From Burkholderia sp. Bp8963 (lineage in GTDB: Bacteria > Pseudomonadota > Gammaproteobacteria > Burkholderiales > Burkholderiaceae): DNA of 64,000 nt. The position numbers were made by a program, and so were the translations under genes. Shown piece after piece: positions 50,821-59,677 of this stretch. The DNA lies in contig NZ_QTQP01000039.1 of assembly GCF_003854275.1 (NCBI RefSeq), positions 1 to 64,000 on the forward strand, in the 5' to 3' direction. Position 1 is the stretch's first letter. Every line of letters starts with the position of its first letter. The notes beneath the pieces were generated by a model. The model was not told where the DNA came from, did no database searches, and saw only the letters and a list, made by a program, of their open reading frames with translations.

Positions 50821-52704
50821 ATGACAACAACCGTGAGACTGACTGTCAGCCAGGCGCTCGTGCGCTACCTGGCTGCACTGCGCGCCGAAGTGGTCCAGCC
50901 GGACGGCCGCACCGAAATCCTGCCGTATTGCGGCGGCGTGTTCGCGATCTTCGGCCACGGCAACGTGGCCGGGCTCGGCGAGGCGCTGCAGGCCGAGCAG
51001 CACCGGCTGCCGACCTTGCGCGCGCACAACGAGCAAGGGATGGCCAACGCGGCGGTCGCGTTCGCGAAAGCGAACTTCCGCCAGCGCATGATGGCCGCGA
51101 CGTCGAGCATCGGCCCCGGCGCGACCAACATGCTGACGTCGGCCGCGCTCGCGCACGTCGCGCGGCTGCCGCTGCTGCTGCTGCCGGGCGACGTGTTCGT
51201 GTCGCGCCAGCCGGACCCCGTGCTGCAGCAGGTCGAGAGCTTCGAGCAGGGCGACGTCAGCGCGAACGACTGCTTCCGCCCGGTCACGCGCTACTTCGAC
51301 CGGATCACGTCGCCCGAGCAATTGCTGGTCGCGCTGCCGCGCGCGATCCAGGTGATGACCGACCCCGCGCAGTGCGGGCCCGTGTGTCTCGCGCTGCCGC
51401 AGGACGTGCAGACCTTCGCGTATGACTGGCCGGAAGATTTCTTCGCACCGCCGCTAATCCGGATGCGGCGCCCGCCGGCCGACGCCGTCGAGCTGGCCGA
51501 CGCGATCGACCTGCTCAAGTCCGCGAAGCAGCCGTTGATCGTCGCCGGCGGCGGCGTGCTGTACAGCCACGCGTGGGATGCGCTGCGCGCGTTCGTCGAC
51601 ACACATGGCGTGCCGGTCGCCGAATCGCAGGCCGGCAAGGGCAGCCTCGCTTGGGATCACCCGTTGAACCTCGGCTCGATCGGCGTGACGGGCTCGCCCG
51701 CCGCGAACCGCGCGGCCGCGCAATGCGACGTCGTATTCGCGGTCGGCACCCGGCTGCAGGACTTCACGACCGGCTCGCACGCGCTCTACGGCCACGCGAA
51801 GCTGCTGAGCCTGAACGTGCAGCCGTTCGACGCGGGCAAGAAGCGCGGCCAGCAGCTCGTCGCGGACGCGCGCACGGGGCTCGGCCAGGTGTCCGCCGCG
51901 CTCGCCGGCTGGCGCGCCGACCCCGCGTGGACAGCAAGCTGCCGCGACCAGGCCGCCGCGTGGGTTGCCCGCGTGACCGAACTGACGAACCACGTGCCGA
52001 ACGACACGCTGCCGTACGACGCCGAGGTGATCGGCGCGGTGCGCGAGTCGGCCGCCGACGCGGGCGTCGACAGCGCCCGCGACGACCTCGTCGTGTGCGC
52101 GGCCGGCACGCTGCCGGCCGAGCTGCACAAGCTGTGGCGCAGCGGCCTGCCCGGCAACTACCACATGGACTACGCGTATTCGTGCATGGGCTACGAAGTC
52201 GCGGGCGGCCTCGGCGCGAAGCTCGCGCGGCCGGAACGCGAAGTGATCGTGATGGTCGGCGACGGCTCGTACATGATGCTGAACGCCGAACTCGCGACGT
52301 CGGTGATGCTCGGCCGCAAGATCATCGTCGTGATCCTCGACAACCGCGGCTACGGCTGCATCGAGCGCCTGCAGCTGAAGTGCGGCGGCGCGAGCTTCAA
52401 CAACATGCTCGACGACTGCGTGCCGGAAGGCGGCGCACGCTCGACGATCGATTTCGCGATGCACGCGCGCGCGATGGGCGCCGAAGCCGTGCACGTGCGC
52501 GACGTCGCGGAACTGCGCCACGAGCTGCGCCGCGCGCGCGCGGCGACGACGAGCCAGGTGCTCGTGATCGACACGACCCACCATCGCACGACCGACGACG
52601 GCGGCGCATGGTGGGAGGTCGCGGTGCCACAGGTGTCCGCGCGGCCCGACGTCGAGCGCGCGCATCGCGACTATCTCGACGAGAAGACCCGACAGCGGCG
52701 CTGA
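50821..52704 (+). CDS. iolD: 3D-(3,5/4)-trihydroxycyclohexane-1,2-dione hydrolase
   Basis: A 627-residue thiamine-diphosphate enzyme that opens the inositol-derived ring to 5-deoxy-glucuronate. The catalytic Glu is Glu71 (HNEQGMANAAVAFAK), and the ThDP-Mg motif GDGSYMMLNAEL...ILDNRGYG begins near residue 480. PYR, central and PP domains are in normal order and length. It follows iolC by 42 bp and precedes iolE by 60 bp, clearly one operon. Confidence 0.95.
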   Translation: MTTTVRLTVSQALVRYLAALRAEVVQPDGRTEILPYCGGVFAIFGHGNVAGLGEALQAEQHRLPTLRAHNEQGMANAAVAFAKANFRQRMMAATSSIGPGATNMLTSAALAHVARLPLLLLPGDVFVSRQPDPVLQQVESFEQGDVSANDCFRPVTRYFDRITSPEQLLVALPRAIQVMTDPAQCGPVCLALPQDVQTFAYDWPEDFFAPPLIRMRRPPADAVELADAIDLLKSAKQPLIVAGGGVLYSHAWDALRAFVDTHGVPVAESQAGKGSLAWDHPLNLGSIGVTGSPAANRAAAQCDVVFAVGTRLQDFTTGSHALYGHAKLLSLNVQPFDAGKKRGQQLVADARTGLGQVSAALAGWRADPAWTASCRDQAAAWVARVTELTNHVPNDTLPYDAEVIGAVRESAADAGVDSARDDLVVCAAGTLPAELHKLWRSGLPGNYHMDYAYSCMGYEVAGGLGAKLARPEREVIVMVGDGSYMMLNAELATSVMLGRKIIVVILDNRGYGCIERLQLKCGGASFNNMLDDCVPEGGARSTIDFAMHARAMGAEAVHVRDVAELRHELRRARAATTSQVLVIDTTHHRTTDDGGAWWEVAVPQVSARPDVERAHRDYLDEKTRQRR

Positions 52705-52764
52705 CCAGCAGGCGCCGCGCGCGTGCCCGCACCGCGTCCCATCACCCGAACCAAGGAAAGATCC

Positions 52765-53694
52765 ATGAGCTGGAACGTTCGCATCGGCATCAACCCCCTG
52801 TCGTGGATGAACGACGACCTGCCGTCCCTCGGCGGCGAAACGCCGCTCGAAACGGCGCTGAAGGAAGGCGCGGAAATCGGCTATGCCGGTTTCGAGCTCG
52901 GCAACAAATTTCCGAAGACCGGCCCCGCGCTGAAGGCCAAGCTCGCCGAATACGGCCTCGTCTGCGTGTCGGGCTGGTACTCGGGCTTTCTCGCGGAAGT
53001 CCCGCCCGGCATCAGCGACGCGCAGGCCGTCGCCGCCGAGATCGAGCGCTGCCACGCGCACATGGCGAAGCTGCAGTACAACGACGTGAAGGTGGTCGTG
53101 TACGGCGAGTGCGCGGGCACGATCCAGGGCAACATCGACACGCCCGTCGCGAAGCGGCCGCGCTTCATCGACGACGAATCGTGGCAGCGCTACGCCGCGC
53201 GCCTGGACGCGTTCGGCGCGCACCTGCTGTCGACCTACGGGATCAGGCTCGCCTATCACCACCACATGGGCGCATACGTCGAATCGCCCGACGATGTCGA
53301 CCGCCTGATGGCCCTCACCGATCCGGCAAAGGTGTTCCTGCTGTTCGACACGGGCCATGCTTACTTCGGCGGCGCAGCCGATCCGGTCGCACTGCTGAAG
53401 AAGCACGTCGCGCGCGTCGTCCACGTGCATTGCAAGGACGTGCGGGCGCAGGTCGTCACGCAGGCGCGCAACGACGGCTGGAGCTTCCTGAACGGCGTGA
53501 TCAACGGCACCTTCACCGTGCCCGGCGACGGCGCGCTCGATTACGAGGCGACGCTGCGCGCACTCAAGGAAGCGAACTACGAAGGCTGGCTGGTGGTCGA
53601 GGCCGAGCAGGATCCCGCCGTCGCGCCGAGCTACCCGTATGCGAAGAAGGGCTACGACACGCTGCGCGCGATCGTCGACAAGCTGAGCGCTTGA
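52765..53694 (+). CDS. iolE: Inosose dehydratase
   Basis: A 309-residue TIM-barrel metalloenzyme that dehydrates 2-keto-myo-inositol to the trihydroxycyclohexanedione used by IolD. The N-terminus WNVRIGINPLSWMNDDLPSLGG is the IolE hallmark, and metal-site stretches GFELGNKFPK, YHHHMGAYVES, LFDTGHAYFGG and HVHCKDVR are intact. AAGGAAA precedes the ATG at 52765. Between iolD and iolB. Confidence 0.95.
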   Translation: MSWNVRIGINPLSWMNDDLPSLGGETPLETALKEGAEIGYAGFELGNKFPKTGPALKAKLAEYGLVCVSGWYSGFLAEVPPGISDAQAVAAEIERCHAHMAKLQYNDVKVVVYGECAGTIQGNIDTPVAKRPRFIDDESWQRYAARLDAFGAHLLSTYGIRLAYHHHMGAYVESPDDVDRLMALTDPAKVFLLFDTGHAYFGGAADPVALLKKHVARVVHVHCKDVRAQVVTQARNDGWSFLNGVINGTFTVPGDGALDYEATLRALKEANYEGWLVVEAEQDPAVAPSYPYAKKGYDTLRAIVDKLSA

Positions 53695-53737
53695 GCCCCC
53701 TCTTAGCCCCCTGCCACCGAATTGCGGAGCCTCTTCC

Positions 53738-54556
53738 ATGACGATCTCCCCCCTGCTGGTCAAGGCGTCGCCCGACCGCGAAATCTGCAACGTCACGCCT
53801 GAATCGGCCGGCTGGAAGCACGTCGGCTTTCGTGTGCTGCGCCTGAAAGCCGGCGACAGCGAAACCGTCGACACCGGCTCGCGCGAGCTGTGCGTGGTCG
53901 TGCTCACCGGCACGGTGCGCGCGGAAACCGGCGGCGCCACGTTCGACGGCCTCGGCCAGCGCGACAGCGTGTTCGACGAGGTCTCGCCCGACGCGCTGTA
54001 CGTGCCGGGCGGACACACCGTCACCGTGACCGCGACGCGCGACGCGGAAGTCGCGCTGTGCACCGCGCCGTACGTGAGCGGCGACAAGACGGTGCGCCGC
54101 CTCGACGGTGAACACATGCGCCGGATGGTGCGCGGGAAAGGCACCAACACGCGCTACGTGTGCGACATCCTGATGGGCGACAACCCGGCGGCCGACCGGC
54201 TGCTCGTCGTCGAGGTAATCACGCCGGCCAGCCATTCGAGCAGCTATCCGCCGCACAAGCACGACCGCGACGCCGCGCCCGACGAAACCGTGCTCGAGGA
54301 AACCTACTATCACCGGATCGATCCGCCGCAGGGTTTCGCGTTCCAGCGCGTCTATACCGACGACCGCAGCCTCGACGAAGCCTGCGTCGTCGAGAACCAC
54401 GACGTCGTGATGGTGCCGCGCGGCTACCATCCGGTCGTCGCGCCGCACGGCTACAACCTGTACTACCTGAACGTGATGGCCGGCCCGAGCCGAGCATGGG
54501 CGTTCAAGAACGATCCGGCCCACGAGTGGATGCTCGATACGCCGGCGGGTGGTTGA
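53738..54556 (+). CDS. iolB: 5-deoxy-glucuronate isomerase
   Basis: A 272-residue bicupin that converts 5-deoxy-glucuronate to 2-deoxy-5-keto-gluconate, the IolC substrate. The second cupin shows SSSYPPHKHDRDAAPDETVLEE, with His and Glu metal ligands, near residue 167, and VPRGYHPVVAPHGYNLYYLN near 225. GCGGAGCC lies upstream of the start. Last clear pathway gene of the iolCDEB operon; no iolA follows. Confidence 0.95.
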   Translation: MTISPLLVKASPDREICNVTPESAGWKHVGFRVLRLKAGDSETVDTGSRELCVVVLTGTVRAETGGATFDGLGQRDSVFDEVSPDALYVPGGHTVTVTATRDAEVALCTAPYVSGDKTVRRLDGEHMRRMVRGKGTNTRYVCDILMGDNPAADRLLVVEVITPASHSSSYPPHKHDRDAAPDETVLEETYYHRIDPPQGFAFQRVYTDDRSLDEACVVENHDVVMVPRGYHPVVAPHGYNLYYLNVMAGPSRAWAFKNDPAHEWMLDTPAGG

Positions 54557-54610
54557 GCGGGCTGCGGCGGCCAGCGTGGCGAGCAGGAGTTGTCGTGACA
54601 GGAGATAAAG

Positions 54611-55102
54611 ATGAGGCGATTCTTCCCCATCGATGACGAGACTTTCGAACAGCAGGCGTCGAGCACGATGCTGCCGTGCTTCAACGCCGATGCCGCGCGC
54701 AGGCTCGGCGACATCGCCATCAACATCGCGTCGCGCCGCGGCCTGGCCGTTGCGGTGAGCGTCATGTCCGCCCGCGCACCGCTGTTCTACTGCGCGCTCG
54801 ACGGCAGCGGCGCGGCGTGCTGCGAAGCGATCCGGCGCAAGCAGAACACGGTGTTCCGGTTCGGCAAGAGCTCGCTCGAAGTGGGTATCGCATTTGCGCG
54901 CGACGGACTGTCGCTGCGCTCCGAAGGGCTGTCCGGCGACGATTACGCGCTGGAAGGCGGCGGCGTGCCGCTACGCGTCGCGGCCACCGAACTGGCTGGC
55001 ACGATGACGATCGCCGGACTCGATTCGGTTCGCAATCACGAACTCGCCGTCGAGAGCATCCGGTGGTACGTCGGCTCGGCCAGCCTGCTGCGGATCGCGT
55101 AG
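54611..55102 (+). CDS. UPF0303 / HbpS-GlcG-like heme-degrading domain protein
   Basis: A 163-residue protein resembling UPF0303: an N-terminal helix region, VAVSVMSARAPLFYCALDGSG near 42, RKQNTVFRFGKSSLEVGIAF near 76, then YALEGGGVPLRVA and TMTIAGLDSVRNHELAVESIRWYV near the end. The family shares the HbpS/GlcG (PF03928) fold; some members bind heme or small cofactors, and yeast YBR137W is another relative. GACAGGAGATAAAG gives a strong ribosome site. It begins 54 bp after iolB on the same strand and may be co-transcribed; its role there is unknown. Confidence 0.83.
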   Translation: MRRFFPIDDETFEQQASSTMLPCFNADAARRLGDIAINIASRRGLAVAVSVMSARAPLFYCALDGSGAACCEAIRRKQNTVFRFGKSSLEVGIAFARDGLSLRSEGLSGDDYALEGGGVPLRVAATELAGTMTIAGLDSVRNHELAVESIRWYVGSASLLRIA

Positions 55103-55126
55103 GCGCCCGCGAACCTGCCTGTCGGC

Positions 55127-55873
55127 TCAGCGCATGCCGCCGCTCGCGCGAACGAGTTCGCCCGTCATCCAGCGCGCGTCGTCCGATGCGAGAAAGACGG
55201 CGATCGACGCGATGTCGTCCGGCTGCCCCACGCGGCCCAGCGGCGTCTGACTGAGCGCGGACGCTTCGAGTTCGGAGCCGACGATCCCCGCGCTGTGCGT
55301 GCCCTCAGTCACGACCACGCCCGGGTTGATCGCGTTCACGCGGATCTTGCGCGGGCCGAGTTCGCGCGCGAGCACGCCCGTGATCGCGTCCACGGCGCCC
55401 TTCGTGCCGCTGTAGACCGCGCTTGCCGGCGGCGTGATGGTGGTCACCACCGAGCTGATGTTGATGATGCTCGCGCCGTCGCCGAGATGCTTCACGGCCG
55501 CCTGCGTCGTCAACAGCACGCCCAGTACGTTCGTGTCGAACTGTTTGCGGAAATGCTCTTCCGTGATCGCCTCGATCGGCGCGAACTCGTAGATGCCGGA
55601 ATTGTTGACGAGGATATCGAGGCGGCCGTACGTTTCGACGGCCGTGTCGATGATGCGCTGCGCGTCGGCTGCCTTCGACACGTCGCCGCCGACAGCGACC
55701 GCATTGCCGCCCTCCGCGCCGATCGCGCTCACGACGGCCTCCGCGCCGGCCTTGCTGCTCGCATAGTTGACGACGACCGACGCGCCTTCGGCGGCGAGGG
55801 CCTTTGCAATTGCGGCGCCAATACCCTTGGAACCGCCCGTCACGACCGCGACCTTGCCTGCAAGCTTGCTCAT
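55127..55873 (-). CDS. Short-chain dehydrogenase/reductase
   Basis: A 248-residue classical SDR with cofactor motif TGGSKGIG (residues 12-19), NNSG near 90, catalytic Ser141 or Ser140 (NISSVV), Tyr154 and Lys158 (YSGTK). It resembles the 3-oxoacyl-ACP reductase / glucose 1-dehydrogenase subgroup; substrate cannot be assigned. The ATG at 55873 follows GAGGATGGAAATC. It lies 197 bp downstream of the LivF-like gene on the same strand but looks like a separate unit. Confidence 0.9.
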   Translation of the reverse strand: MSKLAGKVAVVTGGSKGIGAAIAKALAAEGASVVVNYASSKAGAEAVVSAIGAEGGNAVAVGGDVSKAADAQRIIDTAVETYGRLDILVNNSGIYEFAPIEAITEEHFRKQFDTNVLGVLLTTQAAVKHLGDGASIINISSVVTTITPPASAVYSGTKGAVDAITGVLARELGPRKIRVNAINPGVVVTEGTHSAGIVGSELEASALSQTPLGRVGQPDDIASIAVFLASDDARWMTGELVRASGGMR

Positions 55874-56070
55874 GATTTCCATCCTCAATTCGTTATCGCA
55901 TGATGAATCGGACCGGCTGTCCTGGCGAAGCAGGGAACCGGCGATGACGAAAATCTATGCGCTTCGTCGATGTCGATAAAGGCGCTCGGGACGAATTGAG
56001 TTGCGGGATCGCACGAACAATCGCCGGGCGCAAGACGTCAGACCCCGCTCGGCCGGTGGTGAGTCCGTGG

Positions 56071-56775
56071 TTAGCCCGCACTCAGCCACGTATCAACCAC
56101 TTCCCCCTGCAGCCCGTCGAGCGTGCCGTCGTACACGATCCTGCCGCGCCCCATCACCGCGACCCGCCGCGTCAGCCGCGGCGCGAGCTGCAGCCGCTGT
56201 TCGATCAGCACGATCGCGACGCCGTCCGCCTGCAGTGCCGCGAGACACGCGCCGATCTCGTCGACCGCGAGCGGCGCGAGCCCTTCCGCGGGCTCGTCGA
56301 CGATCAGCACGCGCGGCCCGCCCGCGAGCGCGCGCACCAGCGCGAGCACCTGCTGCTCGCCGCCCGACAGGCGGCCGGCCTTCACGTCCGCGCGCGCGGC
56401 GAGCAGCGGAAAGCGCGCGAACAGACTGTCGAGCTCCGCGCGCGCCGCCGCGCCGCGAACCCCGCGCAACCCGAGCAGCAGGTTGTCGCGCACGCTCAGC
56501 AGCGGGAACACGTCGCGGCTCTCGGCGACGTACGCGACACCGCGCCGCGCAATCTCGAAGGTCCGCGCGCCCGCGCATTCGATGCCCGCGATCCGCACCG
56601 ATCCGGCGATGCGCACGAGCCCCATCACCGCCTTCGCGAGCGTCGAGCGGCCCGATCCGTTGCGCCCGATCAGCGCGAGCGTCTCGCCCGGCGCCAGCGC
56701 GAGGTCGACGCCATCGAGCACGGGCTGCATCCCGTACCACGCACGCAGGCCGCGAAGCTCGAGCAACGCGCTCAT
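56071..56775 (-). CDS. LivF-like ABC ATPase with Arg in Walker A
   Basis: A 234-residue ATPase of the branched-chain amino acid/amide (HAAT) importer type. Walker A reads GRNGSGRST at 37-45, so the invariant lysine is Arg43 (codon CGC, confirmed on the DNA). The signature LSGGEQQVLAL, Walker B VLIVDEPAEGL and LivF-type VLIEQRL are intact. Its ATG overlaps the stop of the LivG-like gene by four bases. Loss of the Walker lysine usually impairs hydrolysis, so this half may be regulatory while the LivG partner hydrolyses ATP. Last gene of a thioesterase-LivHMGF cassette. Confidence 0.9.
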   Translation of the reverse strand: MSALLELRGLRAWYGMQPVLDGVDLALAPGETLALIGRNGSGRSTLAKAVMGLVRIAGSVRIAGIECAGARTFEIARRGVAYVAESRDVFPLLSVRDNLLLGLRGVRGAAARAELDSLFARFPLLAARADVKAGRLSGGEQQVLALVRALAGGPRVLIVDEPAEGLAPLAVDEIGACLAALQADGVAIVLIEQRLQLAPRLTRRVAVMGRGRIVYDGTLDGLQGEVVDTWLSAG

Positions 56776-57524
56776 GCGAAGCCGTCGCCGAGATAGGCTG
56801 CGCGCACGGCCGGATCGGCGCGGATCGCGTCCGGCGCACCGGTGGCGACCACGACCCCGCGCACGAGCACCGTGATCCGTTCCGCGAAGCCGAACACCGT
56901 GTCCATGTCGTGCTCGATCATCAGCACCGTGCGGCCACGCGTCGTCGCGCGGATCAGCTCGATCATCCGCGCGGCCTGCGCGCGATTCATGCCGGCCGTC
57001 GGCTCGTCGAGCAGCAGCGTGCGCGCACCGCTCGCGAGCGCGATCCCGAGATCGAGCGCGCGCTGCTCCGCGTAGCCGAGTGCGGCGGCCGGCGTGTCGC
57101 GGTACGCATCGAGGCCGACGTCGTGCAGCACCTGCGCGGCCGCGCGGTCGACCGACGCGGATTCGCGCACGCGGTTCCACCAGCGCCGCCGCTCGGCCGG
57201 CGCATGCAGCGCCGCGCAGCGCAGGTTGTCGAATACGGTGAGGCGCGCAAACGCGCTCGTCTGCTGGAAGCTGCGGCCGATGCCGAGCCGGCTCGCGGCG
57301 ACGGGCCCGCGTCCGCGCAGCTCGACGCCGTGCAGCACGACACGCCCGCGCGTCGGCCGCACGGCGCCCGCGATCACGTTGAAGAGCGTCGACTTGCCGG
57401 CACCGTTCGGCCCGATCAGCGCATGACGCTCGCCGGCCGCCACCGCCAGCTCGACACCATCGAGCACCGTGTGCGCGCCGAAGCGCTGCGCGATGCCGTG
57501 CAGCGCGACCGCGTTGCCGTTCAT
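56772..57524 (-). CDS. LivG-like ABC ATPase
   Basis: A 250-residue ATPase with intact Walker A GPNGAGKST near residue 39, Walker B LLLDEPTAGMN and H-loop IEHDMD. The signature is LGYAEQRALDL, a variant of the usual LSYGQQR. The LivG-type long helical insert with ESASVDRAAAQVLHDVGL is present. The ATG at 57524, preceded by GGAGGACGG, overlaps the LivM-like stop (ATGA), and its own stop overlaps the LivF-like start. Import substrate unknown. Confidence 0.92.
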   Translation of the reverse strand: MNGNAVALHGIAQRFGAHTVLDGVELAVAAGERHALIGPNGAGKSTLFNVIAGAVRPTRGRVVLHGVELRGRGPVAASRLGIGRSFQQTSAFARLTVFDNLRCAALHAPAERRRWWNRVRESASVDRAAAQVLHDVGLDAYRDTPAAALGYAEQRALDLGIALASGARTLLLDEPTAGMNRAQAARMIELIRATTRGRTVLMIEHDMDTVFGFAERITVLVRGVVVATGAPDAIRADPAVRAAYLGDGFA

Positions 57525-58738
57525 CGTCCGTCCTCCAGCCCGCCCGGCGCGAGCCGCGCGCGCCAGCCCCACAGCAGCGCGCCGATCGCGGCGGCCGAGC
57601 CTGCGACGGCCCAGCCGACCGGGGTGTCGGCGTCGATGCGCCACGCGCCGAACGCGGTGCCTGCGCCGTCCTCCAGCGCGAAACGCCAGGCATAGCCGAG
57701 TTCGGCCGCACCGACGACCGCGACGCACCAGAACGCGCTCGCGGCGACGCCGCACAGCATGCGCCATCGTTCGACCGCCGGCGCGCCGCGGCGCAGCGCG
57801 TGCGCGATATCCGCCGCGATGCCCGCGAGCCCACGCGGCGCGGCGACCACGACGACGACGAACAGCAGCCCCAGATACAGCGGCCACGCACGCGACACGC
57901 CCGCGACCGCGACGCTCAATCCCGTCAGCACGGCCGCGCCGGCCGCCGGCCCGAAGAACGAGCCCGTGCCGCCGATCACCGCGGCGATCAGCACGGTCGC
58001 CGAACGGGTCATCGCGGCGCTGTCGGGCGTCGCGAGCTCGACGTCGATCAGCGTCAGCGTGCCGGCAACGCCCGCAAAGAACGATGCGCACGCAACCATC
58101 GCGAGCCGCACGCGGCGCGGATCGGTGCCGAGCGCGGCAACGCGCGCCGGGTTGTCGCGCACCGCGTTCGCGACACGCGCGAACGGCGTGCGCGTCAGCG
58201 CGTACATCGCGAGCGCTGACGCAAAACACCACGCTGCAATCACCGCATACGCGTGCGCCGGCGCGCCGAACTGCCAGCCACCGACCGGCATGCCGCTCGC
58301 CCGGTCGATCGGCACGCCGCCGACGCCGCCGAACCACGCGGGCATGCTCCACGCGGCAGCCGCGACGCACTCGCCGAGGCCGAGCGTGATCATCGCGAAC
58401 GCAGTGCCGGCGCGGCGCGTCGCGAGCACGCCGAACAGCAGGCCGAAGCCCGCGCCCGCCACGCCGCCGGCGAGCGGCAACAGCGGCAGCGGGCCGCCGA
58501 AGCGGTTGAACCAGTGCGCGGCCGCGAACGCGCCGAGGCCCGCGAACGCCGCATGGCCGAACGACAGCAGGCCGGTCGTGCCGAGCTGCAGGTTGTACGA
58601 CAGCGCGAGCACGACGAGCGCGGCCGTCTGCGACAGATAGCCGAGCATCCAGCCGTGCGGCCACAGCCACGCGGGCAGCGCGAGGCAGCCGGCGAACAGC
58701 GCCCAGCGCAGGCAACCCGGAAACATGCGGCTACGCAT
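57521..58738 (-). CDS. LivM-like ABC permease
   Basis: A ~405-residue inner-membrane permease with about ten helices in the first 310 residues (LVVLALSYNLQLGTTGLLSFGHAAFAGLGA is the LivM core near 40), followed by a further hydrophobic C-terminal stretch of ~90 residues with two or three helices that is not typical of LivM. The start is ATG 58738, 8 bp inside the end of the LivH-like gene; GTG 58744 and ATG 58726 are alternatives. It pairs with the LivH-like permease in a HAAT-type importer. Confidence 0.88.
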   Translation of the reverse strand: MRSRMFPGCLRWALFAGCLALPAWLWPHGWMLGYLSQTAALVVLALSYNLQLGTTGLLSFGHAAFAGLGAFAAAHWFNRFGGPLPLLPLAGGVAGAGFGLLFGVLATRRAGTAFAMITLGLGECVAAAAWSMPAWFGGVGGVPIDRASGMPVGGWQFGAPAHAYAVIAAWCFASALAMYALTRTPFARVANAVRDNPARVAALGTDPRRVRLAMVACASFFAGVAGTLTLIDVELATPDSAAMTRSATVLIAAVIGGTGSFFGPAAGAAVLTGLSVAVAGVSRAWPLYLGLLFVVVVVAAPRGLAGIAADIAHALRRGAPAVERWRMLCGVAASAFWCVAVVGAAELGYAWRFALEDGAGTAFGAWRIDADTPVGWAVAGSAAAIGALLWGWRARLAPGGLEDGR

Positions 58739-59666
58739 CGGCACGCTCGCCGAACAGGCCGCGCGGCCGCACGACCAGCACCGCGACGAGCAGCAGGTAC
58801 GGGACTAGCGGCGCGAGTTGCGCGACCGTCACCGCGGCGACGCTGTCCGGCAGCGCGACGCCCGTCCATTGCACGACGTCGTGCAGCGACATGTCGCTCG
58901 CGGCCGCGAAAGTCTGTGCGACGCCCACCGCGAGCGACGCAGCGAACGCACCGCCGAGCGAACCGAGCCCGCCGATCACGACCACCGCGAATACGATCGA
59001 GCCGACCGTCTCGGCGAGCGCGGGCTCGATCACCGCGAGCGGCGCGCCGATCACGCCGGCCAGCGCCGCGAGCGCGGTGCCCGCGCCGAACAGGCCCGTC
59101 ATCAGGCGCGGTACGTCGTAGCCGAGCGTCTCGACGGCCGCGCGATGCGTGAGCGCCGCGCGCACGACCAGGCCGATGCGCGACGCGCGCAGCAGGCCCG
59201 CGAGCGCGACCAGCATCGCGGCGGACATCGTCATCATGAACAGCCGGTAACGCGGCAGCGCGACGCCGAGCACCGTCACCGGCGCGCCGTCGAACAGCGG
59301 CGGCACCGGCGCGGGCAACGGCGCGAGGCCCCACACGAGCTTCGCGCCCTCGCCGATCAGGTACGCGAGCCCGAACGTCAGCAGCAGCTCGCCCGTATGG
59401 CCGTGCGCCCGGACGCGGCGCAGCAGCGTGCGTTCGCAGGCCGCGCCAGCGCCGCCGACCGCGAGCGGCGCAAGCACGAGCGCGGGCCAGAAGCCGACGC
59501 GCGCGGCAATGCTGTAGCCGACATACGCGCCGAGCATGTAGAAGCTCGCGTGTGCGAAGTTGAGCACGCCCTGTACGCTGAAGATCAGCGTGAGGCCCGC
59601 CGACAGCATGAACAGCAGCAAGCCGTAGCTGAGGCCGTTGAAGGCCTGGAGCGCGAACGTGTGCAA
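58731..59666 (-). CDS. LivH-like ABC permease
   Basis: A 311-residue permease with about eight helices. LivH hallmarks are LQAFNGLSYGLLLFMLSAGLTLIFSVQGVLNFAHASFYMLGAY at the start and GASLGGAFAA-type glycine-rich stretches (VVVIGGLGSLGGAFAAS) near 235. No ATG exists at the right place: the best start is TTG 59666, 11 bp after the thioesterase stop, giving M-HTFALQAFNG. Upstream sequence in this frame is Arg-rich shadow. It is the first transporter gene of the cassette. Confidence 0.85.
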   Translation of the reverse strand: MHTFALQAFNGLSYGLLLFMLSAGLTLIFSVQGVLNFAHASFYMLGAYVGYSIAARVGFWPALVLAPLAVGGAGAACERTLLRRVRAHGHTGELLLTFGLAYLIGEGAKLVWGLAPLPAPVPPLFDGAPVTVLGVALPRYRLFMMTMSAAMLVALAGLLRASRIGLVVRAALTHRAAVETLGYDVPRLMTGLFGAGTALAALAGVIGAPLAVIEPALAETVGSIVFAVVVIGGLGSLGGAFAASLAVGVAQTFAAASDMSLHDVVQWTGVALPDSVAAVTVAQLAPLVPYLLLVAVLVVRPRGLFGERADA

Positions 59667-59677
59667 CGCGCGTGCCG

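Noticed and set aside
51454..54150. An 898-codon open frame antisense across iolD, iolE and iolB
   Set aside because: It spans three real genes and their gaps and has shadow-type composition; an artefact of G/C-rich third positions.
56071..57891. A 606-codon frame appearing to join LivF, LivG and part of LivM
   Set aside because: Only the LivF part is in a coding-like composition; the rest is out of frame with LivG and LivM, which are separate genes with ATGA overlaps.
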